10,178 bases of DNA from an uncultured Collinsella sp. (GCA_902494685.1 CABUUE010000039.1:1-10178), one strand, 5' to 3'; shown: positions 1 to 6,648, counted from the first letter of the stretch. Program-made: numbers and translations. Notes: generated from the sequence alone by a model not told the origin.

Positions 1-119
1 ACGCGCTCGTCCAAGTCACGCGAAAACTCGGCATCGCGCACTTGTTTGACGATATCCGCATAGCCAGAAGCATCGACCTTAAAAACTTCGCCGCAATGCG
101 GGCACCTGATCTCGTTCAT
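1..119 (-). CDS. DUF2130-domain protein, N-terminal fragment (runs off the window)
   Basis: Only the first 39 codons are present; the gene continues past the left edge. The reading starts MNEIRCPHCGEVFKVDASG and continues GYADIVKQVRDAEFSRDL. A CxxC pair in a short zinc-ribbon-like start followed by a charged helix is how DUF2130 proteins begin; they are usually coiled-coil proteins of about 400 residues with a nuclease-like C-terminus and no assigned role. The start is supported by a GAGGAG ribosome binding site four nucleotides upstream of the ATG. It lies downstream of the metallophosphoesterase terminator and is probably transcribed on its own. The family call rests on the N-terminus alone, so function is not claimed. 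Confidence 0.7.
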   Translation of the reverse strand, partial: MNEIRCPHCGEVFKVDASGYADIVKQVRDAEFSRDLDER

Positions 120-177
120 AGCAGCTCCTCGATGGACGCAAATTTCAACCGCCTACACTCTACCGCGCCGCACGGAC

Positions 178-212
178 AAAAAAGGCGCCGCCGCCATAAT
201 GGCAACGGCGCC
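178..212 (-). terminator. Rho-independent terminator after the metallophosphoesterase gene
   Basis: Read on the minus strand, a perfect 7-bp GC stem (GGCGCCG at 206-212 with CGGCGCC at 184-190) with an extra inner GCC/GGC pairing is followed directly by six U residues (positions 183-178). It sits about 60 nt beyond the stop codon at 271, so it ends that transcript and separates it from the DUF2130 gene. Confidence 0.85.
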
Positions 213-270
213 AGAACCACGACAAAGGTGCCCGCCCCCCTTTGTCGCGGTTTGTGCGGTGGTTCGAGAA

Positions 271-816
271 TTACAGTCCAAAGAAGCCGAGGATTTGGTC
301 TCGGCTTACGGGCTTGTAGTCGTTGGCGTCGAGACCGACATCGTAGCGAAAGATAGGGCGCTCGCGATCGCGGTTGCGCACGTTGGTGCGGTCTCCCCTG
401 CTGTGGATATGCCCGTGTAGCATGATGGCGCCGCGCGCCTTGCCATTCCAGCTGAGCATGGGGTAATGGCTCATAACCAGACGATGCCCCTTGGCATAGC
501 CGGGAGCAATCTCCAGGTAATCGCGCACGTCTTCCCAAATCTGCGGTACGTCGGGATCTTCCCAGTCGCCGTCATGGTTACCACGGATGAGCGTCACATT
601 CTTGCATTCGATACGCTCGCGCAGGCGCACCGCCTCTGCCAGGGGCAAACGATAGGTAAAGTCACCCAGGATGTAGAGACGGTCATCCACAGCTACGCAC
701 TCATTGATGGCATCGATGACCTTGCGGTTCATCTCCTCGACCGAGCCAAACGGCCGGTCCATGTCGTGCAAGATATTCGTATCGCCCAGATGCAGGTCGG
801 CGGTAAACCACATCAT
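271..816 (-). CDS. Calcineurin-like metallophosphoesterase family protein
   Basis: A 181-residue cytoplasmic metal-dependent phosphoesterase; the substrate cannot be told. The canonical metal-site motifs appear in order: D7-x-H9 (TADLHLGD), GD52 (LYILGDFT), GNHD at 79-82, H117 (MSHYPM) and GHIH at 135-138. The ending RYDVGLDANDYKPVS is typical of small phage-like and YfcE-like phosphoesterases of about 170-190 residues. The start at 816 is chosen because AGGA lies 8 nt upstream; a possible ATG at 831 (five residues longer) has no ribosome binding site. No signal peptide or membrane segment is visible. It lies about 65 nt downstream of the small charged-protein gene and could share its transcript or use the candidate promoter at 857-862. 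Confidence 0.9.
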   Translation of the reverse strand: MMWFTADLHLGDTNILHDMDRPFGSVEEMNRKVIDAINECVAVDDRLYILGDFTYRLPLAEAVRLRERIECKNVTLIRGNHDGDWEDPDVPQIWEDVRDYLEIAPGYAKGHRLVMSHYPMLSWNGKARGAIMLHGHIHSRGDRTNVRNRDRERPIFRYDVGLDANDYKPVSRDQILGFFGL

Positions 817-856
817 CGTCTCTGTCCTCATTTCGCAACGTGTTCAACTCGTGCTA

Positions 857-862
857 AGTATA
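857..862 (-). promoter_or_regulatory. Candidate -10 element before the metallophosphoesterase gene
   Basis: TATACT on the minus strand, preceded by TG, lies about 40 nt upstream of the ATG at 816 in the only gap between that gene and its upstream neighbour. No good -35 is visible at 16-18 nt, so it would have to act as an extended -10-like or activated promoter. This is a weak call. Confidence 0.3.
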
Positions 863-882
863 CAGACGCAGCGATGCGGCGG

Positions 883-1059
883 TTATCCAAAGAACCCGCC
901 GAACAGTCCGCGGCGGCTCTTGTCTTGCTTTTTCGAAGCGTCACCCTGGGCATTCTTATCCTGCCGCTTCTTACGATCCCGCTCCAACTCATTGTCATCG
1001 AGTAGCATATCCCACTCAAACGGATCGTCTGTCAAATCGAACTGGTCGTCATCAAACAT
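883..1059 (-). CDS. Small highly charged hypothetical protein (58 residues)
   Basis: No family recognised. The first half is strongly acidic (MFDDDQFDLTDDPFEWDML; 13 D/E among the first 28 residues), the middle is basic (ERDRKKRQDK, KKQDKSRR), and it ends in a short Gly/Phe tail (GLFGGFFG). It looks largely disordered, without signal peptide or membrane segment. Start 1059 follows GGGGGCGG; an ATG at 1071 would add four residues, and a start at 1122 would overlap the upstream gene. It begins 17 nt after the stop of the HIRAN-domain gene, so the two are probably co-transcribed. Coding is inferred from operon spacing and composition; existence as a protein is likely but not proven. Confidence 0.6.
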   Translation of the reverse strand: MFDDDQFDLTDDPFEWDMLLDDNELERDRKKRQDKNAQGDASKKQDKSRRGLFGGFFG

Positions 1060-1076
1060 GGCCGCCCCCATGCCGA

Positions 1077-1403
1077 CTAGCGAGCATCCACCACATAGAG
1101 GCCAACGCGCACCTGGTGCCACGGGCTACGCTCGGGGGCAACCTGCTGCACGCGCGCCTCAAATACGTCCTCGTGGCCGTAATACATCATCAAGGACAGC
1201 GGGCCGACCTCGTTTCCCGGAACATAACCGAGCTTGGTGTTGCCGTAATAGACCGCAACTGCCTCAGGATCATGGGGATTATCGCGCTCGGCACACAGCG
1301 TCAGCTTATCGCCCGCTTTTAGATCGCCCAGGACCAATGCGCCGTCGGCATACTGAAATCCTGCAATATGAAACGACAAAAGAACACGTGAAGGCTCGTA
1401 CAT
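1077..1403 (-). CDS. HIRAN-domain protein, stand-alone (108 residues)
   Basis: Residues 8-65 match the HIRAN pattern: FHIAGFQYADGALVLGDL, then a strand LTLCAERDNPHDPEAVAVYY and the closing KLGYVPGNE. In eukaryotic HLTF the HIRAN domain binds 3' DNA ends; bacterial stand-alone versions are thought to be accessory nucleic-acid-binding or DNA-repair proteins, but none is well characterised. The remaining 40 residues (to VGLYVVDAR) form a short C-terminal strand region. The start has a strong GAGGAG ribosome binding site. It is the first gene of a pair with the small charged protein downstream, and a 5-bp GC hairpin (1420-1434) lies in its leader. Confidence 0.85.
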   Translation of the reverse strand: MYEPSRVLLSFHIAGFQYADGALVLGDLKAGDKLTLCAERDNPHDPEAVAVYYGNTKLGYVPGNEVGPLSLMMYYGHEDVFEARVQQVAPERSPWHQVRVGLYVVDAR

Positions 1404-1667
1404 GGCAGCTCCTCTAACGGCCGGATAAACCGGCGCTTAACCTTATTGAGAAGTTTACGGGCCCGTGCGGACAACATTTCACCCGCTCGCACCTTTCAAT
1501 CGCTTGCCGCAACGCTTGCATGGCAGAGCGCTTGCAGATAAGATAGGAACACGGATGGCACCCGTTGCCGCGGGTCTTGCCAACTCCAATACACGTTTTC
1601 ATCGTGAGAAGTGGCCGTCTTCGCTTACGCGGGGGCGGCCACTTTTATCCCTATCTTCTATCCGATT
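1404..1667. other. Intergenic region between the HIRAN gene and the aldehyde dehydrogenase gene
   Basis: 264 nt with no convincing gene. It holds the hairpin at 1609-1644, a small hairpin ACCCG/CGGGT near 1559-1575 and the leader hairpin GCCGG/CCGGC at 1420-1434. A 62-codon minus-strand frame (1414-1602, cysteine-containing) ends 10 nt before the HIRAN start but lacks a ribosome binding site and clear codon bias, so it is not called. Confidence 0.5.
1609..1644. terminator. Hairpin terminator below the alcohol/aldehyde dehydrogenase operon
   Basis: A perfect 9-bp inverted repeat, AAGTGGCCG at 1609-1617 and CGGCCACTT at 1636-1644, begins 23 nt after the aldehyde dehydrogenase stop. The better U-tract (TTTT at 1643-1646) is on the plus strand, while the minus side has only CTTCTC. 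By position it should end the minus-strand operon, so it may be bidirectional or partly leaky. Confidence 0.6.
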
Positions 1668-3047
1668 CTAATGCACAAACATGCGCACGAACTTGTGCTT
1701 CCAGCTTGCGTAGGGCGCATACCGAAACGGCACGTCCAGCCACGTTGCCTTGTTCACGATGCTCTTCTTGTGGCTAAACGTATCGAAGCTCTCGCGGCCA
1801 TGGTACTGCCCCATACCGCTCGCACCCATGCCGCCAAAGCCCATATGGCTCGTAGCCAGATGCATGATGGTGTCGTTAACACAGCCGCCGCCAAAGGGCA
1901 CGTAACGCACAAAGCGCTGCTGAACCGCGCGATCCTGGCTAAAGATATACAGGGCCAGCGGCGTCGGACGATCCGTAATAAACGCCTCGGCCTCGTCTAG
2001 GCTCTCAAACGTCAGCACCGGCAAGATGGGGCCGAAAATCTCCTCCTGCATCACGGCGTCATCGGGGGACACGTCGTCCAAAATCGTCGGCTCGATCTTG
2101 AGCGACGACTCGCGCGCCGTGCCTCCCAGCACAACCTTGTCGGGGTCAATCAACCCGCGTACGCGCGCGAAATGCTTGGCGTTGACGATATGACCGTAGT
2201 CCTCGTTATCGAACGGATGCTCGCCAAACATACGGCTGACCTCCTCCTTGATGAGGCCCAGCAGCTCGTCGTGCACGCGCGTATCGACCAGCAGGTAGTC
2301 GGGCGCCACGCAGGTCTGCCCCACGTTGAGCCATTTACCAAAGGCGATACGCCGTGCCGCAACCTTCAAGTTTGCCGTCGCATCCACGATGCAGGGGCTC
2401 TTTCCGCCCAGCTCAAGCGTCACGGGCGTAAGGTTTTTACTTGCGCGCTCCATGACGAGCTTGCCGACCGGAACGCTACCGGTAAAGAAAATATTGTCCC
2501 AGCATTCATCGAGCAGCGCCTCGTTCTCGGCGCGTCCGCCCTCGACAACCGTCACCAGGCGCGGATCAAATGCCTCTTCACAGATTTGCTTGAGCACCGC
2601 GCTCGATGCCGGCGCATAGGCGCTCGGCTTGATGACCACGGTATTGCCCGCGGCAAGGGCCCCGGCGAGCGGCTCGAGCGTCAGTAAAAACGGATAGTTC
2701 CAGGGCGCCATGATGAGCGTGACGCCATAGGGCACGGCTTGCGTTTTGCACACACTCACGGCGTTGGCAAGGTCACACGGACGCAGGCGCGGACGACTCC
2801 ATCGAGCCACATGCGCAATCTGATGTCGAATCTCGGAAAGCGACGTGCCGATCTCGCACATATATGCCTCGTCATGCGACTTTCCCAAATCGGTCTTGAG
2901 CGCATGGGCAATATCGCCCTCGTGCGCCCGCACCGCATCGCGCAGGCGCACGAGGGCGCGACGTCGAGCATCGACATCAAACGTGGCGTGCGTCTTAAAA
3001 TAGGCGCGCTGCTCGCCGACAATGCGCGCGATTTCCTCGATATTCAT
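1668..3047 (-). CDS. Aldehyde dehydrogenase, class-3-like (NAD(P)-dependent)
   Basis: A 459-residue cytoplasmic enzyme oxidising an aldehyde to its carboxylate. Visible motifs: APWNYPF with the oxyanion-hole Asn117, the cofactor Lys140 in VVIKPSAY, FFTGS at 187-191, general base Glu212 in LELGGKSP and nucleophile Cys246 in NVGQTCVAPD. The C-terminal GGCVNDTIMHLA and GFGGMGASGMGQYHG segments and the short N-terminus are typical of the ALDH3/AlkH/YwdH group. The length is normal and nothing is missing. The AGGAGG ribosome binding site overlaps the stop of the upstream alcohol dehydrogenase (8 nt gap), indicating translational coupling. Together the pair could take a primary alcohol to an acid, or run in reverse at the alcohol step. 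The physiological substrate cannot be read from sequence. Confidence 0.95.
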   Translation of the reverse strand: MNIEEIARIVGEQRAYFKTHATFDVDARRRALVRLRDAVRAHEGDIAHALKTDLGKSHDEAYMCEIGTSLSEIRHQIAHVARWSRPRLRPCDLANAVSVCKTQAVPYGVTLIMAPWNYPFLLTLEPLAGALAAGNTVVIKPSAYAPASSAVLKQICEEAFDPRLVTVVEGGRAENEALLDECWDNIFFTGSVPVGKLVMERASKNLTPVTLELGGKSPCIVDATANLKVAARRIAFGKWLNVGQTCVAPDYLLVDTRVHDELLGLIKEEVSRMFGEHPFDNEDYGHIVNAKHFARVRGLIDPDKVVLGGTARESSLKIEPTILDDVSPDDAVMQEEIFGPILPVLTFESLDEAEAFITDRPTPLALYIFSQDRAVQQRFVRYVPFGGGCVNDTIMHLATSHMGFGGMGASGMGQYHGRESFDTFSHKKSIVNKATWLDVPFRYAPYASWKHKFVRMFVH

Positions 3048-3055
3048 GAGCCCTC

Positions 3056-4276
3056 CTAGTTCTCGCCCTCAAACATACCACCCGCAATGACCTCGTACAT
3101 ACGCTCGAGTTCCAAACGGTCCATCAAAAGTGGAACAGGGTATAGCGGATTGGCCTCGGCATCGGCATGGGCCGCCATTTGCGGAATATCGGAGCGGCGA
3201 ATACCCGAGACATATTTGGGAATTCCCAGGGCCTCGTTCATGCGGTCGACCCAATCGATAAAGGCCTCGGCCGCCAGGCTGTCCTGCGCGGTAGCCGGCG
3301 CAATGCCCGCCATGCGAGCAAGATCGGCAAGCTTGGGGGCGGCGGCGTCACCATAAGCGCGAAGCATGTGCGGCAGGATGATCGCGTTGGCTAAACCGTG
3401 CGGAATTCCGTATCGGCCGCCCAGACTGTGCGCGATGGCATGCACATATCCGACATAGGAGCGCGTAAACGCAACGCCCGCCTTATACGCCGCCGAAAGC
3501 ATATTGCGACGCGCACGCATGTTGTCGCCATGCTCATAGGCCTCGAGCAAATTGTCGTGGATGAGCTGCACCGCCTGTCGCGCCATCTTGCGCGTGTAGG
3601 GCGTGGTGCTACGGCCGATAAAGGCCTCGACAGCATGCGTCAGGGCATCCATACCCGTCTGCCCCGTAATGGACGCCGGCAACCCGCGCGTAAACTCGGG
3701 GTCTTGGACAGCAAAACGCGGGATGAGCACAAAGTCGTTAATGGGGTATTTATAGTGCGTCTCGTTATCGGTGATAACCGCCGCGAGCGTGACTTCGCTT
3801 CCCGTACCGGCGGTAGTGGGAACCGCAATAAGCAGCGGCAGGAGACGGTGGACACGCAACAGGCCGCGCATCTTGTTGATGGGCTTGTTTGGTTGCGCAA
3901 TGCGCGCCCCCACACCCTTGGCGCAGTCCATGGCCGAACCGCCACCAAAGCCGATAATGGCCCGGCAGTCGTTCTCGCGATACAGCGCCGCCGCTTCCTC
4001 CACATTCGAGACCGTGGGGTTCGCACGCGTTTCGGCATAGACCGTAACGCCAATCCCCTGAGCCGTAAGCGCACGCTCGAGTGGTGCCGTGAGCCCCAAA
4101 CGTGCAATACCAGGGTCTGTCACGATAAGGACCTTCTGGATCGAGCGCTTTTGAAGCACCGCGGGCACATCCTCGGCATGCTCCAGAATGCGCGGCTCGG
4201 TATAGGGCAGGATTGGCAATGCAATGCGAAAAACCGTCTGATATGTTCGGCACCAGGCACGACGGGCTAGATGCAT
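3056..4276 (-). CDS. Iron-containing alcohol dehydrogenase (group III)
   Basis: A 406-residue NAD(P)-dependent alcohol dehydrogenase. The cofactor loop is GFGGGSAMDCAKG (residues 109-121), followed by PTTAGTGSE (153-161). Metal ligands match the FucO family spacing: Asp210 and His214 (GMDALTHAVEAF), His279 (VHAIAHSLGG) and His293 (GIPHG). An N-terminal extension of about 20 residues (HLARRAWCRTYQ) precedes the first strand and is not a signal peptide. The start at 4276 has AAGGAG 8 nt upstream; a frame extending to 4333 would cross the candidate operator and has no such site. It is the first gene of the operon with the aldehyde dehydrogenase. The true substrate (ethanol, lactaldehyde/propanediol, butanol) is unknown. 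Confidence 0.94.
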   Translation of the reverse strand: MHLARRAWCRTYQTVFRIALPILPYTEPRILEHAEDVPAVLQKRSIQKVLIVTDPGIARLGLTAPLERALTAQGIGVTVYAETRANPTVSNVEEAAALYRENDCRAIIGFGGGSAMDCAKGVGARIAQPNKPINKMRGLLRVHRLLPLLIAVPTTAGTGSEVTLAAVITDNETHYKYPINDFVLIPRFAVQDPEFTRGLPASITGQTGMDALTHAVEAFIGRSTTPYTRKMARQAVQLIHDNLLEAYEHGDNMRARRNMLSAAYKAGVAFTRSYVGYVHAIAHSLGGRYGIPHGLANAIILPHMLRAYGDAAAPKLADLARMAGIAPATAQDSLAAEAFIDWVDRMNEALGIPKYVSGIRRSDIPQMAAHADAEANPLYPVPLLMDRLELERMYEVIAGGMFEGEN

Positions 4277-4294
4277 AAAGGAAACTCCTTCATT

Positions 4295-4310
4295 TGTTGA
4301 TAGGTCAACA
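4295..4310. promoter_or_regulatory. Candidate operator of the alcohol dehydrogenase operon
   Basis: A perfect inverted repeat TGTTGA-TAGG-TCAACA sits just upstream of the ribosome binding site of the alcohol dehydrogenase, where a bound repressor would block transcription. The spacing and sequence resemble MarR-type sites. A second perfect palindrome, GTTAAT-CA-ATTAAC at 4360-4373, lies further up in the shared divergent region. No regulator gene is adjacent. Confidence 0.45.
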
Positions 4311-4386
4311 TTTGCTCGCCCGATTGTACTCATCGGCGTCCGTATATGACTTGCAAACCGTTAATCAATTAACATCTTCACATGCT

Positions 4387-4449
4387 TAAAATTGTTTTAT
4401 TAAAAATCATTCCTAATAGGCTTCACATTTGGTTGCATTTATGGATAAT
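4387..4449 (+). promoter_or_regulatory. Promoter region of the rubrerythrin gene, two candidates
   Basis: Candidate one: TTGTTT (4392-4397), 16-nt spacer, TAATAG (4414-4419). Candidate two: TTCACA (4422-4427), 16-nt spacer, GATAAT (4444-4449). The first overlaps a 13-bp palindrome TAAAATTGTTTTA (4387-4399) that is a partial match to a PerR box. PerR control of reverse rubrerythrins is known in clostridia, so peroxide regulation is a reasonable inference, not shown here. Confidence 0.4.
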
Positions 4450-4467
4450 AGAACTCGTCAAGACGCA

Positions 4468-4530
4468 CGTCCGGAGAGGGCCCTTACGGGACCGGACGAG
4501 CGCACAATCGCCATCGATCGAAAGGATCGA
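4468..4530 (+). promoter_or_regulatory. Structured leader of the rubrerythrin mRNA
   Basis: Two hairpins precede the start codon. The first has a 7-bp stem, CGTCCGG (4468-4474) with CCGGACG (4492-4498), and an inner CCC/GGG pairing. The second, TCGATC (4514-4519) with GATCGA (4525-4530), places the ribosome binding site AAAGGAT in its loop and 3' arm, so it could limit ribosome access. Confidence 0.4.
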
Positions 4531-4533
4531 ATC

Positions 4534-5094
4534 ATGAAGTTTGTTTGCCCCGTTTGCGGTTATGTGGAAGAGTTCGACGGCGACCAGCTGCCCGAGGACT
4601 TCAAGTGCCCCCAGTGCGGCGTTCCCGGTTCTCGCTTCCTGAAGCAGGAGGAGGGTCAGCTCGAGTGGGCTGCCGAGCACGTCGTGGGCGTCGCCAAGAT
4701 GGAGGGCGTCTCCGAGGACATCGTTGCCGACCTGCGCGCCAACTTTGAGGGCGAGTGCTCCGAGGTCGGTATGTACCTGGCCATGGCGCGCGTCGCTCAT
4801 CGCGAGGGCTATCCCGAGATCGGCCTGTACTGGGAGAAGGCTGCCCACGAGGAGGCCGAGCACGCTGCCAAGTTCGCTGAGCTCCTGGGCGAGGTCGTAA
4901 CCGACTCCACCAAGAAGAACCTCGAGATGCGCGTTGAGGCCGAGAACGGCGCCACCGCCGGCAAGACCGATCTTGCCAAGCGCGCCAAGGCCGCCGGTCT
5001 CGATGCCATCCACGACACCGTGCACGAGATGGCTCGCGACGAGGCTCGCCACGGCAAGGCTTTCGCCGGCCTGCTCAAGCGCTACTTCGGCTAA
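4534..5094 (+). CDS. Reverse rubrerythrin (N-terminal rubredoxin, C-terminal diiron domain)
   Basis: A 186-residue cytoplasmic peroxide-detoxifying protein. Residues 1-35 form the rubredoxin-like Fe(Cys)4 site with C5-x-x-C8 and C25-x-x-C28. Residues about 45-186 form the ferritin-like four-helix diiron domain, with E74 region ligands (FEGECSEVGMY), E107-x-x-H110 (HEEAEHAAKF) and E170-x-x-H173 (DEARHGKAF). The domain order is the opposite of classical rubrerythrin and matches the clostridial reverse rubrerythrins, which reduce H2O2 and O2 using NADH through electron-transfer partners. The start at 4534 has AAAGGA 7 nt upstream. Very strong GC-rich codon bias suggests high expression. The gene stands alone, divergent from the alcohol dehydrogenase operon and closed by a strong terminator. 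Confidence 0.95.
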   Translation: MKFVCPVCGYVEEFDGDQLPEDFKCPQCGVPGSRFLKQEEGQLEWAAEHVVGVAKMEGVSEDIVADLRANFEGECSEVGMYLAMARVAHREGYPEIGLYWEKAAHEEAEHAAKFAELLGEVVTDSTKKNLEMRVEAENGATAGKTDLAKRAKAAGLDAIHDTVHEMARDEARHGKAFAGLLKRYFG

Positions 5095-5128
5095 GCCAGC
5101 AACCTGAGACATAACCTCTAGCTCGATG

Positions 5129-5158
5129 AGGCCCGGACCGCATGGTTCGGGCCTTTTT
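5129..5158 (+). terminator. Rho-independent terminator of the rubrerythrin gene
   Basis: An 11-bp stem with one G-U pair, AGGCCCGGACC and GGTTCGGGCCT around a GCAT loop, is followed by TTTTT. It starts 34 nt after the rubrerythrin stop codon. Confidence 0.93.
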
Positions 5159-5224
5159 CGTGCCTCACAAACTTGTTAACTACCTGAAATAGGACCGCCT
5201 TCGGCATCGGCTTCTCGTCAAAAA

Positions 5225-5347
5225 CTAAGTGAGTAGACTTTTTGGAACTTGCCGAGCAGACCATCCATATCACTTTATAAAGCCGCAGGTAAATGCCTTG
5301 TTGCAAAACGACCTAGTCGCCAAAGTGCCAAAAGTCTACTCACTTAG
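5225..5347. repeat. MITE-like repeat element, copy 1
   Basis: The ends are perfect inverted repeats of 18 bp: CTAAGTGAGTAGACTTTT (5225-5242) and its complement (5330-5347), continuing inward with mismatches to about 26 bp. A 10-bp palindrome CTTTATAAAG (5273-5282) lies near the centre. The 119-bp core (5227-5345) matches copy 2 at 6649-6767 without gaps, with 11 differences. No transposase is encoded and no target duplication is obvious. The right end supplies the last codons and the TAG stop of the nuclease-like gene. Confidence 0.85.
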
Positions 5348-6463
5348 ATTCGCAGCCGTCCACGATCGAGCCATTTTGTGTCTAACGGGCATCTTTCCGT
5401 CGATTACTCCCAATTTTGTCCAGTCAACGAATAGTTCAGATCGGAGTAATGCCTCGGCCCTTTGCTCATCCGAGCTTTTATCACGATATTCAGCATCGAG
5501 CATCCTGTATACGGCCTTAACGATCGCGCGGAATCTATCCTCATCGGATATCTGTCTGTGTGTCAGGAGAAGTACATCGTAGCCCATGGCCTGAAGGGCC
5601 GTCATGCGGTCTGCGTCGCGCAAGCCATCCCCCGCGCGCCCGTGCGAGGCCTTTCCCTGACATTCAATGGCCACCTGTCGCCTCCCGTCCGGCGAAGACA
5701 GAAGCAGATCGATATACACACGGGACTTTCCCACAATCGCTCGAGCACTTGTGCTTAGTATCACTTCGACATTGAGCTCTATGCCGCAAAACCCTTCGCC
5801 TCCCAGGGCTCGCGGCAGTCCAAGCAACAAATACGCCTCGACCTCAAAAGGCGACGCGGCACCCAATGGAACGAGTTGCGATACCGCCATAAATCTATTG
5901 CCGTAACGCATCCCGCAAACATCTGAACAAAAACGGTCAAGGTCTCCGCCCAAAACCAAAGCGTCTCGACGCCATAAATTTGAGGCGGTGCCGTCCTCGG
6001 ACGGGCAGCGCACCCAACCGAACGTTGTCGAAATCGCGCCCGAATCAATTGCACGCGAAAGCTCCGCCTCAAGTGCCGCCGGCAGGGCACACACCGCAAA
6101 CAGGCCGCACATCTCCGCCAACACAAAAAGAAGCTGAAGATCCGTCAGATGCCGCGACATGATGAATGCCGTCAGTAGAGGAGACGTAATCAAAAATCCA
6201 TGCTCCGTTTCCAGCACGGATTCCCTGGGAAGCTCGCCCAGAAACAGCCGCTGCCTAATGCTGGCAGAGCATGTCCGTTTGCTTCTCGTCCGAACCAATG
6301 TATACAACGGAAAGCCGAGTGCAACCGCAGCCGTCGGGTTACGGGCGAGGTCATATCGCTGCCGGTCTTCTTCCGGTCGCGGAAGCGGCGGACACAAAGC
6401 GCGGACTTGAGGGGGCAAACGCCAGTATCTAAAAGCCGATATGTCACAAAGTAAATCCTTCAT
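5336..6463 (-). CDS. DUF559-like / PD-(D/E)XK nuclease-fold protein of unknown function
   Basis: 375 residues. The N-terminal half (FRYWRLPPQV near residues 11-20; LITSPLLTAFIMSRHL at 91-106) recalls the AbiEi-antitoxin/DUF559 architecture. The C-terminal part looks like a PD-(D/E)XK fold: helix acid E208 or E210 in SPFEVEAYLLLGLPRALGG, D252 in RVYIDLLL, E267-x-Q269 in VAIECQG, then DADRMTALQAMGYDVLLLTHRQI. The final strand-helix pattern is that of DUF559/Vsr-like proteins. An ExQ in place of ExK makes catalysis uncertain. The start is unclear: ATG 6463 or GTG 6469, neither with a good ribosome binding site. The C-terminus NLSE and the stop come from repeat copy 1. The gene lies alone between two direct repeats, which suggests accessory or mobile cargo. 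Whether it acts in defence is inference only. Confidence 0.8.
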   Translation of the reverse strand: MKDLLCDISAFRYWRLPPQVRALCPPLPRPEEDRQRYDLARNPTAAVALGFPLYTLVRTRSKRTCSASIRQRLFLGELPRESVLETEHGFLITSPLLTAFIMSRHLTDLQLLFVLAEMCGLFAVCALPAALEAELSRAIDSGAISTTFGWVRCPSEDGTASNLWRRDALVLGGDLDRFCSDVCGMRYGNRFMAVSQLVPLGAASPFEVEAYLLLGLPRALGGEGFCGIELNVEVILSTSARAIVGKSRVYIDLLLSSPDGRRQVAIECQGKASHGRAGDGLRDADRMTALQAMGYDVLLLTHRQISDEDRFRAIVKAVYRMLDAEYRDKSSDEQRAEALLRSELFVDWTKLGVIDGKMPVRHKMARSWTAANLSE

Positions 6464-6546
6464 AGGCACAGGAAAACACGAATTTCAACCCAGCCTGTCT
6501 CGCATTGGGGCAAACGCACCAAAAATGGCACCGAACGGACTGTTAA

Positions 6547-6625
6547 GTTTTCAACAGCCCTCCCCAACTGGCCAAAAGCTTGCCGTGAGCTGGACGAAGC
6601 CCTGTTGAAAACCCCATTTTTTTTT
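6547..6625. repeat. Inverted-repeat hairpin with T9 tract, upstream of the nuclease-like gene
   Basis: Perfect 11-bp arms GTTTTCAACAG (6547-6557) and CTGTTGAAAAC (6602-6612) enclose 44 nt that can pair further (CCAACT with AGCTGG). Four nucleotides later comes a run of nine T (6617-6625). On the plus strand this looks like a terminator, yet no plus-strand gene precedes it. On the minus strand it lies in the leader of the nuclease-like gene. It may be a second small repeat family. Confidence 0.55.
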
Positions 6626-6648
6626 CTCATGCGGAAACTTTGTGCGGC

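Noticed and set aside
3398..4270. 290-codon plus-strand frame opposite the alcohol dehydrogenase
   Set aside because: A shadow frame; the minus-strand gene has clear family motifs over the same bases.
4423..5112. 229-codon minus-strand frame opposite rubrerythrin
   Set aside because: An antisense shadow caused by the strong GC-rich codon bias of the rubrerythrin gene; it has no motifs of its own.
5118..5306. 62-codon minus-strand frame across the rubrerythrin terminator and repeat copy 1
   Set aside because: It is a translation of the repeat and the terminator; nothing suggests a real protein.
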